The notes under the pieces: model-generated
Told to the model about the DNA's origin: nothing
The model's input: only the letters and a program-made list of their open reading frames with translations
The model's database searches: none
Position numbers and translations under genes: made by a program
DNA from: Lysinibacillus_B sp042920265
Lineage (GTDB): Bacteria > Bacillota > Bacilli > Bacillales_A > Planococcaceae
Direction: 5' to 3'
Assembly (NCBI RefSeq): GCF_042920265.1
Contig: NZ_JBDQZI010000002.1
Coordinates: 62,001-126,000 of the forward strand
DNA: 64,000 nucleotides
Part shown: piece by piece, positions 37,827-46,431 of the stretch
Layout: each line of letters opens with the position of its first letter
How positions within the stretch are numbered: position 1 is the stretch's first letter

Positions 37827-38243
37827 CTATGCCTCCTGCATAACGTTTGAATAAACTTTAAAAAATTCATCATAATCTCTGATATAATCCTCACTATCAT
37901 ATAACTCTGAAGCCAAAACTAATAAAACGCAATCCTCTGAAAAATCGTACATTTCATGCCAGTCATTTGGTTCTAGAATGAGAACTTTATTCGGAGCATC
38001 TAACATAATATCTTCTTTTCTAATAGTATTATCAAGATATACTTTACATGATCCGGAAACGCTTATTAATGCTTGTCTTGTTTTATGATGTGCATGAAAA
38101 CCTCGTCTTACCCCTTTTTTTGTACCAAAAATATAAAACACTCTTTTAATTTCGAAAGGAACATTTATATCACTTTCTATAACAGTCAGACTACCACGAT
38201 CATCCCCTAAAATGTTGACGTTTGTCATCTTGCTTTTTAACAA
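37827..38243 (-). CDS. fdtA: dTDP-4-keto-6-deoxyglucose 3,4-ketoisomerase (FdtA/QdtA)
   Basis: A 138-residue cupin of the WxcM-like/FdtA family that moves the keto group from C-4 to C-3 of the RfbB product. DDRGSLTVIE, GVRRGFHAHHKTRQALI with the metal/active-site histidines, and ILEPNDWHEM are typical. FdtA gives the galacto and QdtA the gluco product; sequence reading cannot separate them. The longest frame starts at 38276, but a TTG at 38243 has GGTGGG six bases before it and a length closer to the family. Confidence 0.87.
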   Translation of the reverse strand: MLKSKMTNVNILGDDRGSLTVIESDINVPFEIKRVFYIFGTKKGVRRGFHAHHKTRQALISVSGSCKVYLDNTIRKEDIMLDAPNKVLILEPNDWHEMYDFSEDCVLLVLASELYDSEDYIRDYDEFFKVYSNVMQEA

Positions 38244-38410
38244 AATTTTCCCACCTTTCTTTACATTAAAGTCCAACCATCTAGTTTCAAAATTTCACTT
38301 AACCACAAGAATAACTGGATATATTCTTACTTTTTTCACGCTTAAAGAAAAGTTAATCTTTGCAAAACTATTAGAAAAATAAAATTATTGTTTAACATAG
38401 AATAAATAAC

Positions 38411-41149
38411 TTATCTAACTCTTCTTTTACTTTTGCGAGTTGCTACTAATAACATAACAAATAAAGAAATTAAACTTATTATTAACCCCTCAAAAAGAAA
38501 GGGTGGAGTATAAGATAATTCAAAATTATGCTTTCCTTTTTCTAAGGGAGTTGCCATAAAGCCAAAATTAGCTACTAAAGGTGTTACTTCAATGCCATCC
38601 ACTTTTAGTTTCCACCCTTTATCAAACGGTATTGAAAAGTATAATATTTCATCTTTATCTAGTTCAGCATCGCCTACAATTTTATTCGATCCATGATGAA
38701 TAATATTGACTTTCAATTCTTGAAGATTATTAATACTACCTACCACTGCATTAGTATCATTTTTCAACAAAATAATTTGTTTGATTGAATAAATTTGTGC
38801 TACCCTTGAAACATCTATTCTTAATTCACTAAAATTTTCAATAGAACCTAAATCGATCTCGTATATGTTTTCCCCTTTATCCAATTGGAATTTACTAGAT
38901 TTTTCTTCACTGAAAATTTCATCTATCCCCCTCCAAAAAATCTGTCCTTCATTCACTATTGGAGAGTCTATAGTTATTTTAAGTGAAAAATGGCCATTTT
39001 GAGTCTCATTTAAAGGTATGGTAATTATGGGGTCTTCATTTAAAGCTTCGAACTTAATTACATCATCTGAAGTCTCTCCTAAAAACTCAACATTTTCTCC
39101 TTTTAGTGCAGCATAATTTAAACTTATCGTTTCCGCACTTCTATCAACTATAAAAGATGACTTAGGTACAATATTCATATTAAGATCTTTGATTTTTTGA
39201 ATCGAGCTATCACTTAATACTACACTGTTAAGAATCATCATATCTTTACTCTGAGTATCGAAACTCAAGAATTGTTCTTCCTCAATAAATGATTCATATG
39301 TAAATACAGTGGGCACATATAGAATATTTTTATAAATAAATATATCACCAATATTTTTTATTTTTTCATAACCAAATAAATTTAAATCACTTGATTTACT
39401 TAATAAATATTTCACTCCTAATAAGGCTTCTAAATTTGTTCTATTATTTACACCATAAATTAAATTCAAAGATTCTAGTTTCACATCTAAATTTTTTAAA
39501 AACTCTAACGTTGAGAATTGATGTAAAGAGTTATATCCTGTAATCCCATTATAATTTTGTATCATAGGATCATTTAAAAACCTAGAAAAATAATCCTTTT
39601 CAACCCTAAAGAAATTTGAATCAATTTCATTTAAATAGACCACAGCCTCATTTGTATAATCGTTATAGTTTTGTTTAAGTGTTATATCTTCAGGAGAAAG
39701 AAGTAGCCTATTATTTATAGTAGGATAATTATGAGCTATTATTTCTAACATTAATACAACTACTATTAGATATTTATATATTTTGCTATTCTTTTTATAA
39801 ATACCGAATAGTAATACAATATAGCTTATTCCAAATACTATAGTTAATAATAAAGTAATAGTTAGATAAATTTTATTTTTCTCATCCCAAATAAAATATT
39901 CAGTACCTATATTTACTACAAAAATATAGGTACTAATAGTAATTAACAATCCTATTAAAGATGCTAGAATTTTTTTTCGAGATATGTTTTCTATTTTCTC
40001 TAAACTAAAAATAATCAAATAAATATTAGAAAAAATCACTACATACGTCCATCTATAATCTATTTTACTAAAAGCGTTAAACATAGTTGAAAAAATCGGT
40101 AAAAGCAAAAAGGTGAATATCATTCCAATAAAAATACCATTTACAATTTTTTCTCTTCTAGTCATATTCATAAATGCTATTGGAAATAATATAATTATTA
40201 AAATTGAACTAAATAATATTGGTGCTTCATAATAGTTAATATCCCCAAAGAAACTATTCCCAATACCTAATGTATTGTTTGAGAAAAATCTAAAAAATAA
40301 TGAAATATAATATTCTAAACTATTTAGTGAAAATAAACTTGGTATATAGTTCCCTGAAATCCTTGGGCTACTAAGCACATAGCTAACTGTAGGAATCAAA
40401 TAAAAAGCACTTAAACCAATGCCTATAATATAGGCTAATAAACTTTTTAAAGTTATAAAAAATAGATTCTTCAAATTAAATCTTTTTAGTGTAAAGTATC
40501 TTACAAATGCATATATTATCAAGAATAGACTCACTTGATATAAAAAATAATAAGAATTTATCGCTAGCAGTGCGACTGCAATACTCATAATAATCTTCTT
40601 ATCTTCTTTAAGAATCTTTTCAAACCCTAACAATAATAACGGCAAGAACACAATAATATTAACAAATTGATAATGTTGTCCCCATAAAATAATATAGCCA
40701 TTAAAAGCATATAATAACGTACTTATAATAACTGTAAAATATTTAACATTTAAATATCTTACATATTTCACAAAAAAGAAAGCTGCAACATTGATTTTCA
40801 TTATTGCCATTAGTCCAAATAAATATGGTAATACATGAACTGGAAACAAAAGATAGAAATAAATAAATGGATCTCCTATAAAGATATTGGTAGCATATTG
40901 CGAGGCCCCAATCCCTGTGTTATGTGACCAAAAAGGCAAGTTACCACTTCTAATGGTCTCGTGAAGATTTACAATAAACGGCCAATATGAATCAAAAGTG
41001 TCACTACCTGTATCATTATATATATATACTTTAGCTAATGAGACGAACTTAAAATATAGAATTATAGATATAGCAACTACTATACTTAACGGTACAGTAT
41101 ATTCTCTTGAATTTTCATTCAAAAATCTTGTTTGGATTTTACTTAGCAT
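38411..41149 (-). CDS. YfhO-family multispanning GT-C membrane protein
   Basis: A 912-residue integral membrane protein of the YfhO family. About 12-13 TM segments fill residues 25-480. A large extracellular region with a jelly-roll-like part follows, then one last TM (about 880-905) and a basic tail. YfhO of Bacillus is the GT-C partner of CsbB and GtcA in adding GlcNAc to lipoteichoic acid. Here gtrB and gtrA are 2-3 kb downstream, so it probably adds a sugar to the exported glycan or S-layer protein. ATG at 41149 follows AGTAGGGGTG; the upstream GTG lies inside that site. Confidence 0.87.
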   Translation of the reverse strand: MLSKIQTRFLNENSREYTVPLSIVVAISIILYFKFVSLAKVYIYNDTGSDTFDSYWPFIVNLHETIRSGNLPFWSHNTGIGASQYATNIFIGDPFIYFYLLFPVHVLPYLFGLMAIMKINVAAFFFVKYVRYLNVKYFTVIISTLLYAFNGYIILWGQHYQFVNIIVFLPLLLLGFEKILKEDKKIIMSIAVALLAINSYYFLYQVSLFLIIYAFVRYFTLKRFNLKNLFFITLKSLLAYIIGIGLSAFYLIPTVSYVLSSPRISGNYIPSLFSLNSLEYYISLFFRFFSNNTLGIGNSFFGDINYYEAPILFSSILIIILFPIAFMNMTRREKIVNGIFIGMIFTFLLLPIFSTMFNAFSKIDYRWTYVVIFSNIYLIIFSLEKIENISRKKILASLIGLLITISTYIFVVNIGTEYFIWDEKNKIYLTITLLLTIVFGISYIVLLFGIYKKNSKIYKYLIVVVLMLEIIAHNYPTINNRLLLSPEDITLKQNYNDYTNEAVVYLNEIDSNFFRVEKDYFSRFLNDPMIQNYNGITGYNSLHQFSTLEFLKNLDVKLESLNLIYGVNNRTNLEALLGVKYLLSKSSDLNLFGYEKIKNIGDIFIYKNILYVPTVFTYESFIEEEQFLSFDTQSKDMMILNSVVLSDSSIQKIKDLNMNIVPKSSFIVDRSAETISLNYAALKGENVEFLGETSDDVIKFEALNEDPIITIPLNETQNGHFSLKITIDSPIVNEGQIFWRGIDEIFSEEKSSKFQLDKGENIYEIDLGSIENFSELRIDVSRVAQIYSIKQIILLKNDTNAVVGSINNLQELKVNIIHHGSNKIVGDAELDKDEILYFSIPFDKGWKLKVDGIEVTPLVANFGFMATPLEKGKHNFELSYTPPFLFEGLIISLISLFVMLLVATRKSKRRVR

Positions 41150-41163
41150 AAAGTACACCCCTA

Positions 41164-42930
41164 CTATCTTAAAATCTTTTTAGCAATTTTATGTAAAATC
41201 ACTTTAAAACTAGTATTTTTGAGCTGATATATTATATTCGTTTTTTGTGCTATTCCTTCAGTAGCTTCACGTAATTCCCGTATAGAAATATTCATAATTG
41301 TATTCTCGTGCTTTCTCCTCACCAAATTCAAATACTCATCTAACTTTTCTTGTCTACTTTGACTTACAGTTCTTTCAGCTGGTACTCGATAAATAGATGT
41401 TACTTTCTCTACATAAGCAAATTGACTATTCATAGCATATCTAATCCAAAGATCCCAGTCCTCTAAATATTCCAATTTCAAGTCAAATCCACCGTAAGTA
41501 TCGTATAGCTTTCGAGAAAATAAAACCGTCTGAATAGGGAAATAATTTTGAGTTAGTAATAACAATTTATTGAAACTTTGTCTATACTGAATATTGTGGA
41601 ATAATTCATCATAAACATAAGGTTCTGTTGAATACACTTTAATTGGCGTTTCAAATGCAATTGAGTATGCTGCATCATTTTGAGGATTATCTAAAATTGT
41701 TTTTACTAGAACTTCTACATGATCAGCATAAAATACATCATCATCATCTAAGAAGTTAAAATACTCCCCATTAGCTAAAGACAAAGCTCTGTTTCCCACA
41801 ATACATCGTCCAACTTTTTCACCAGTAGCTTCATAAATATAGTTTAAGAAATAGAATTCCTCTTCAATCATTTTCTTAGATATCTCTGGACCATCTTCTA
41901 CTATAACAACTTCAATATTTTTATATGTTTGATTTTGAATACTTTTTAAAGTCTCTCTTAAAACATTTGGTCTTCCACATGTTCTGACAATAATCGAGAC
42001 TAAAGGGAATTCTTTAGGTAAACTGTTCTCATAAAAAGCCCCTTCACGAATCAACTCATAATCCCAGCCTAAAAAATTAGGTTTAAAATCTAATTTTTTA
42101 TTTTTTCTCTTCCAGCTTCTAAATTTCATACCAGTTGGAATACTTTTCATAAAACCTTTTGCTAATCTTTTTCTATGATTTTCGGCTGGTCCTCGAATTC
42201 CATACAAAGCATTATACATAGCATAACCTTTTAAAATATCTTTAACTGAACCATACTTATATCTCAGCATTAAGTTATTAAACGTACTATTATAAAACTG
42301 ATTTGGCTTAACTTCCCCAGCAGATTTATATGTATAATGATATACAACACTACTCGGTAAATATTTTAATTTATAACCGTTTGCTCTAAATCTCCAACTT
42401 AAATCAACATCTTCTGCGTACATAAAAATATTATCATCAAAACCACCGATCTTCACAAAGTACTCTCTTCTCACCATACAAGCAGCAGCACTAGACCAAG
42501 ATGTTTCTAAAGAAACTGGATTATAAAACTTTGGATGTTCATAAGGGAACTGTCGACATTCCCACAAACCTACATCATCTGTACTATTTATGGCATTGTT
42601 CATTAGCTCTGAAATCGTATTTGGTAATACTTCCGTATCAACATTTAAAAAGAATACATATGGCTGATTTGTTTTTTCAACACCAAAATTATTCGCCTTA
42701 CCAAACCCTAAATTTTCGTTTGACGGATATATATTAAAAGACCCAAACTTATGATTCAGCTTATAATTTTCTAATTTTGCTACTGAGTCATCAGAAGAAG
42801 CATTATCAACAAACGTTAAATGAATTTTATCCAATGGATACTCAGACTTTTCTAAACTACAAATCAATCCATCTAACCATTTACTTGAGTTATACACAAC
42901 AACAACTATATCAAGACCTATTTCCAACAT
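41164..42930 (-). CDS. Glycosyltransferase with two GT2 domains
   Basis: A 588-residue protein with two GT-A domains. The first (about 1-270) has VVVYNSSK, VDNASSDD, the DXD-like LNVDTEV and AEDVDLSWR. The second (about 310-560) has SIIVRTCGRP, VIVEDG and FLDDDDVF. Such fused enzymes often add two different sugars in turn, or a repeat unit. It begins 2 bases after the methyltransferase stop and is 15 bases upstream of YfhO. ATG at 42930 is used, with AAAGGTGAT before it; the longer frame would begin at a GTG inside that site. Confidence 0.87.
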   Translation of the reverse strand: MLEIGLDIVVVVYNSSKWLDGLICSLEKSEYPLDKIHLTFVDNASSDDSVAKLENYKLNHKFGSFNIYPSNENLGFGKANNFGVEKTNQPYVFFLNVDTEVLPNTISELMNNAINSTDDVGLWECRQFPYEHPKFYNPVSLETSWSSAAACMVRREYFVKIGGFDDNIFMYAEDVDLSWRFRANGYKLKYLPSSVVYHYTYKSAGEVKPNQFYNSTFNNLMLRYKYGSVKDILKGYAMYNALYGIRGPAENHRKRLAKGFMKSIPTGMKFRSWKRKNKKLDFKPNFLGWDYELIREGAFYENSLPKEFPLVSIIVRTCGRPNVLRETLKSIQNQTYKNIEVVIVEDGPEISKKMIEEEFYFLNYIYEATGEKVGRCIVGNRALSLANGEYFNFLDDDDVFYADHVEVLVKTILDNPQNDAAYSIAFETPIKVYSTEPYVYDELFHNIQYRQSFNKLLLLTQNYFPIQTVLFSRKLYDTYGGFDLKLEYLEDWDLWIRYAMNSQFAYVEKVTSIYRVPAERTVSQSRQEKLDEYLNLVRRKHENTIMNISIRELREATEGIAQKTNIIYQLKNTSFKVILHKIAKKILR

Positions 42931-42932
42931 TA

Positions 42933-44384
42933 TCACCTTTTAAATTTAAATATTTTTTTTATAACTCTTAATGGTTCTGTTATTTTCCAATAAAATGAGT
43001 TGATTAATTTATAATACTCTTTTTCCAAATCATTTTTTATAGCTTGAACTTTTTCTAATTCTATATTTAAATAATCATTTCGTGACATACATTCTTGAAT
43101 TTTATTCGATAAAAGTTTATTAGTTTTTTCTAATTCATCATTTTTCATCAATAATAAATTCCAATCATTTTCCAACTCATTTAATTTATTATTTGATTCG
43201 CTTAAAGTATTTAAATATCTCGTTTCATTTTCTTTAAAATAATACTTTAATAACTCACTCTGTTTATGATCATAAAATTTCGAAAAACTTAAAGAAATAA
43301 TGATTTCTATGTTATCTTCTTTCAAATAATTTGGTAGTTCTATTTTAATTTGCGGATCATTATTTAGACTTAGAAAAATAAATTGACTATCTTTCATTTC
43401 TAAAAGACTTAGTTCATTTAAAGGTTTCATTTCTTTCAAAAGATTTATAGATACATTTTTTTCTAAGTACCTCAATTCAAAATTTGAAATCATCCCTACC
43501 CCAGGGCTATTAGAAGGATCTAAACGTATAGCTTTAATTGGCAGTGAAGGTAGTTGATATTTATAAGTTACTAGCTCACCAACTTCTTTAATAGGCAACT
43601 TAATTACATCATTTTCATTAAAACCATTTCCTAAATCATAAAATAGTTCTACATAATCTGAAGCAATATAAATTACCTCTTGTTTATCGTCACTTATTTT
43701 TTTCTTAGTTGAAGCTTCTATTTTTGTCGCCGTAATTACATATTGATACACATTGCCATCTTTTCTACTTCTTAAAAAATCTGCTACACTATAAGGCAAA
43801 CCTTGATAAGTAGTATTTAGCTCCGTCACTTCAGGTGGTATTATAACTTTTTGAATGTCATCTATATATAATCCACTTTGCTCTATAAGCTCAATAGTAC
43901 TACTTTTTGTAAAGAAACGTAGATGTGTATTATCTAAAAGCCCTAATTTACGATATTTAAATTTCCCACCAAGTAGTTCAATCAGTACTGCATTGTGTGC
44001 TATATTAGGAATAGAAATTAAAAGTTGTCCGTTAGGTTTTAAAAAATCTTTTACTATCCTTAAAATCCTCCATGGATCTCTTAAGTGTTCTAAAACATCT
44101 GCAAATATTATAAAATCAAATGTTTGGTTTTTAAATTGTTCTACCCATTCTAACGTTTCTACATCACAAACTACCATTTTATCAGTAAATTTTTCAGCTA
44201 TCGAAGCAGCCTCTGAATCAACTTCTACCGCATATATTGAACAATTCAACTCATGTTTCATATATTCAGTCATATAGCCCGTTGCTGGACCAAACTCTAG
44301 CACTTTAGAATTGGGTTGGATTTTTTTTAATATCGCTGCATGAGAATTATTTGCCTTAATATTTATTTGATAATTGTACTTCAT
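42933..44384 (-). CDS. Methyltransferase with C-terminal coiled coil (possible chain terminator)
   Basis: A 483-residue protein. Residues 10-200 are a class I SAM methyltransferase (LEFGPATGYM for SAM binding, FADVLEHLRDPW). Residues about 225-365 look like a beta-sandwich with IRLDPSNSPG, often found with cell-wall glycosyltransferases. Residues about 375-460 are a charged coiled coil. The end is a basic amphipathic segment (WKITEPLRVIKKIFKFKR). This order recalls WbdD of E. coli O9a, where a capping methyltransferase sits on a coiled-coil ruler. The start overlaps the wzt stop (TAATG). The capping role is inferred. Confidence 0.82.
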   Translation of the reverse strand: MKYNYQINIKANNSHAAILKKIQPNSKVLEFGPATGYMTEYMKHELNCSIYAVEVDSEAASIAEKFTDKMVVCDVETLEWVEQFKNQTFDFIIFADVLEHLRDPWRILRIVKDFLKPNGQLLISIPNIAHNAVLIELLGGKFKYRKLGLLDNTHLRFFTKSSTIELIEQSGLYIDDIQKVIIPPEVTELNTTYQGLPYSVADFLRSRKDGNVYQYVITATKIEASTKKKISDDKQEVIYIASDYVELFYDLGNGFNENDVIKLPIKEVGELVTYKYQLPSLPIKAIRLDPSNSPGVGMISNFELRYLEKNVSINLLKEMKPLNELSLLEMKDSQFIFLSLNNDPQIKIELPNYLKEDNIEIIISLSFSKFYDHKQSELLKYYFKENETRYLNTLSESNNKLNELENDWNLLLMKNDELEKTNKLLSNKIQECMSRNDYLNIELEKVQAIKNDLEKEYYKLINSFYWKITEPLRVIKKIFKFKR

Positions 44385-45583
44385 TATTTTTCACCCCAGT
44401 TGTGCTCAATACAAATAATTCCTTCAGCAAAATATTCACCTGAACTTACTCGAAAATAACTATATCTACTTTTATAATCAAGCCTTATAATACCTAAACT
44501 TTCAAAAAATCCTATATCTATAAAGTAGGTACCCGGTAATAAATTCACACCGCTATAATTTAATTGTAAAATATAGTTCCCTGGTTTAGAAGGTAAGGGT
44601 ACTCCATCAAGTTTTGTGTTTAAACCACAAATATACGTATTTTGTTTATCGAACAAGGCTATACCTCCTACAATGTTTTCCATTTCAGAATGTATAGTAT
44701 ATTTAACTTTAATAGTAATATTATCCTTATACTGAAAGTCTTTTGTTTTATTGCCTAAAGAGTCTAAGAATTCTACACCATCAATTGTTAAAACATTGTC
44801 CTTTGATTCTTGGGGAATAGTAGGACTTTCTACATTTGTCATACCATATTTCATCTCATCTTCATAAGCTTCTATTACAGTATTTACATCCCCACTTAGC
44901 TTAATTTTCCCCTCTGAAATCCAAATAGCTCTCGTACAAAAGTTTTTGACAGAATACGTATCATGTGTTACAAACAAAATAGTTTTCCCTTGTTTTTGGA
45001 AACTTTTCATTTTATCAATACACTTTAATTGAAATTTCATATCTCCTACTGCTAAAGCTTCATCAACAATTAATATATCTGGATCCACATTTATTGCACA
45101 CGCAAAAGCTAACCTCACAAACATCCCTGACGAATAGGTTTTTACTGGTTGATCAATAAAATCCCCAATCTCAGCAAACATTTCAATTTCTGGCATCTTT
45201 GCCTTAATTTCTGCCTCCGATAACCCCATAATGACACCATTCATAATAGCATTCTCTCTACCGGTATACTCAGGGTTAAAGCCACTCCCTAATTCTAATA
45301 ACGCAGCTACTTTACCATTTACTAAAACATCCCCACTAGTAGCATTTAATGTATTAGCTAATATTTGTAATAGTGTACTTTTTCCAGACCCATTTTTCCC
45401 TACGATTCCTATTGTTTCACCTTGATTAATTTTAAAAGAAATATTATCTAGTGCCTTATATTCTCTAAAGAAATTTTTCTTTCCTCTATATAAACTTTGC
45501 TTTAATCTATTTATAGGTTTATCATAAACTTCATATTTTTTAGTTAATTCTTTAACACTTATTGCAATACTATTAGAGGACAT
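44384..45583 (-). CDS. wzt: Polysaccharide ABC exporter ATP-binding subunit (Wzt-like)
   Basis: A 399-residue ATPase of the TagH/Wzt group. Residues 1-240 are the nucleotide-binding domain: Walker A GKNGSGKSTL, signature YSSGM (a variant of LSGGQ usual in this subfamily), Walker B ILIVDEALAVGD. Residues about 255-399 form a beta-sandwich like the Wzt C-terminal glycan-binding domain, which in E. coli O9a recognises the capped chain end before export. The start ATG at 45583 has AAAGGG 8 bases upstream and overlaps the wzm end. Confidence 0.9.
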   Translation of the reverse strand: MSSNSIAISVKELTKKYEVYDKPINRLKQSLYRGKKNFFREYKALDNISFKINQGETIGIVGKNGSGKSTLLQILANTLNATSGDVLVNGKVAALLELGSGFNPEYTGRENAIMNGVIMGLSEAEIKAKMPEIEMFAEIGDFIDQPVKTYSSGMFVRLAFACAINVDPDILIVDEALAVGDMKFQLKCIDKMKSFQKQGKTILFVTHDTYSVKNFCTRAIWISEGKIKLSGDVNTVIEAYEDEMKYGMTNVESPTIPQESKDNVLTIDGVEFLDSLGNKTKDFQYKDNITIKVKYTIHSEMENIVGGIALFDKQNTYICGLNTKLDGVPLPSKPGNYILQLNYSGVNLLPGTYFIDIGFFESLGIIRLDYKSRYSYFRVSSGEYFAEGIICIEHNWGEK

Positions 45584-46385
45584 CTGCAAAACCCTTTCTT
45601 GTCTTTTTAAACCAAATATAGCCGAAAGCTGCGAATACTACTCCAATTATAGTTCCATAAACCATCCAATCCCAAGAAGGTAGTTCTCCCCAAATAATCG
45701 TTCTTCTAGCATCTTCGACAACATAACTAATAGGGTTAATTTGATATATAAAATGGAACTCTTTAGGGATTACTGATATAGGATAGAAAATAGGACTCAT
45801 AAACATTAATGCTGGCAAAGCTAAATTAATGATTTGTCCTATATCTCTAATATACACACCTAGGGAAGAAATGAACCAAGATAAACCTACTGTAAATAAC
45901 ACTAATGGAATTAAAACTAAAGGGAATAACAAAGCAGTCCAATTAAATACTCCCATTAAAAGAAATAGTGCACTTACAAGTATTACATAACTAATTAATG
46001 CTTGAAATAATGCTGATCCTAAAGTAACGATTGGTAAAATTTCTAATGGAAAAACCACTTTTTTTACATAGTTTGGGTTAGATGTAATTAAAGTTGGGGA
46101 TTTAGATAATACTTCTGAAAATATATTAAAGACGAGTAATCCAGATAATAATAACAATGCAAACTCTACTTTACTCGTATTTTCACCTGCTCCCCATTTT
46201 GCTTGAAAGACAACACTAAAAACAAATGTATATATTACTAACATGATTAGAGGTGTTATAAAAGACCATACAATACCTAAATATGAACCCTTATATCGGT
46301 TAGATATTTCTCTACGTGTAAATTGATTAATCAAAGATTTTTGATTGTATATATTTTTAAATTGTGAAAAAGCTGAACCTAACAT
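45573..46385 (-). CDS. wzm: Polysaccharide ABC exporter permease (Wzm/TagG-like)
   Basis: A 270-residue ABC-2 type permease with six hydrophobic segments and the family's N-terminal FTRREISNRYKGSYLGIVWSF amphipathic/cytoplasmic motif. With Wzt it exports a complete undecaprenyl-PP-linked glycan. It overlaps wzt by 11 bases. ATG follows GAGGAG. Teichoic acid export is the main alternative, but the glycan genes around it make the S-layer or capsule glycan more likely. Confidence 0.9.
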   Translation of the reverse strand: MLGSAFSQFKNIYNQKSLINQFTRREISNRYKGSYLGIVWSFITPLIMLVIYTFVFSVVFQAKWGAGENTSKVEFALLLLSGLLVFNIFSEVLSKSPTLITSNPNYVKKVVFPLEILPIVTLGSALFQALISYVILVSALFLLMGVFNWTALLFPLVLIPLVLFTVGLSWFISSLGVYIRDIGQIINLALPALMFMSPIFYPISVIPKEFHFIYQINPISYVVEDARRTIIWGELPSWDWMVYGTIIGVVFAAFGYIWFKKTRKGFADVL

Positions 46386-46404
46386 AATTTTTTCTCCTCA
46401 ATAA

Positions 46405-46431
46405 GATATTCCTTGCAAAGCAAGGAATATC
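46405..46431 (-). terminator. Perfect hairpin at the ligase stop codon
   Basis: GATATTCCTTGC (46405-46416) and GCAAGGAATATC (46420-46431) form a 12-base stem with a 3-base loop. It starts on the stop codon of the ligase-like gene and is followed on the minus strand by TTATTGAGGAG, the wzm ribosome binding region. No real T-run exists, so it may protect or attenuate RNA more than end it. Confidence 0.55.

Noticed and set aside
28209..38276. Capsule regulated by a tyrosine kinase (Wzx/Wzy type)
   Set aside because: No flippase Wzx, no Wzc/Wzd/Wze-type kinase or phosphatase was found; an ABC exporter pair is present instead.
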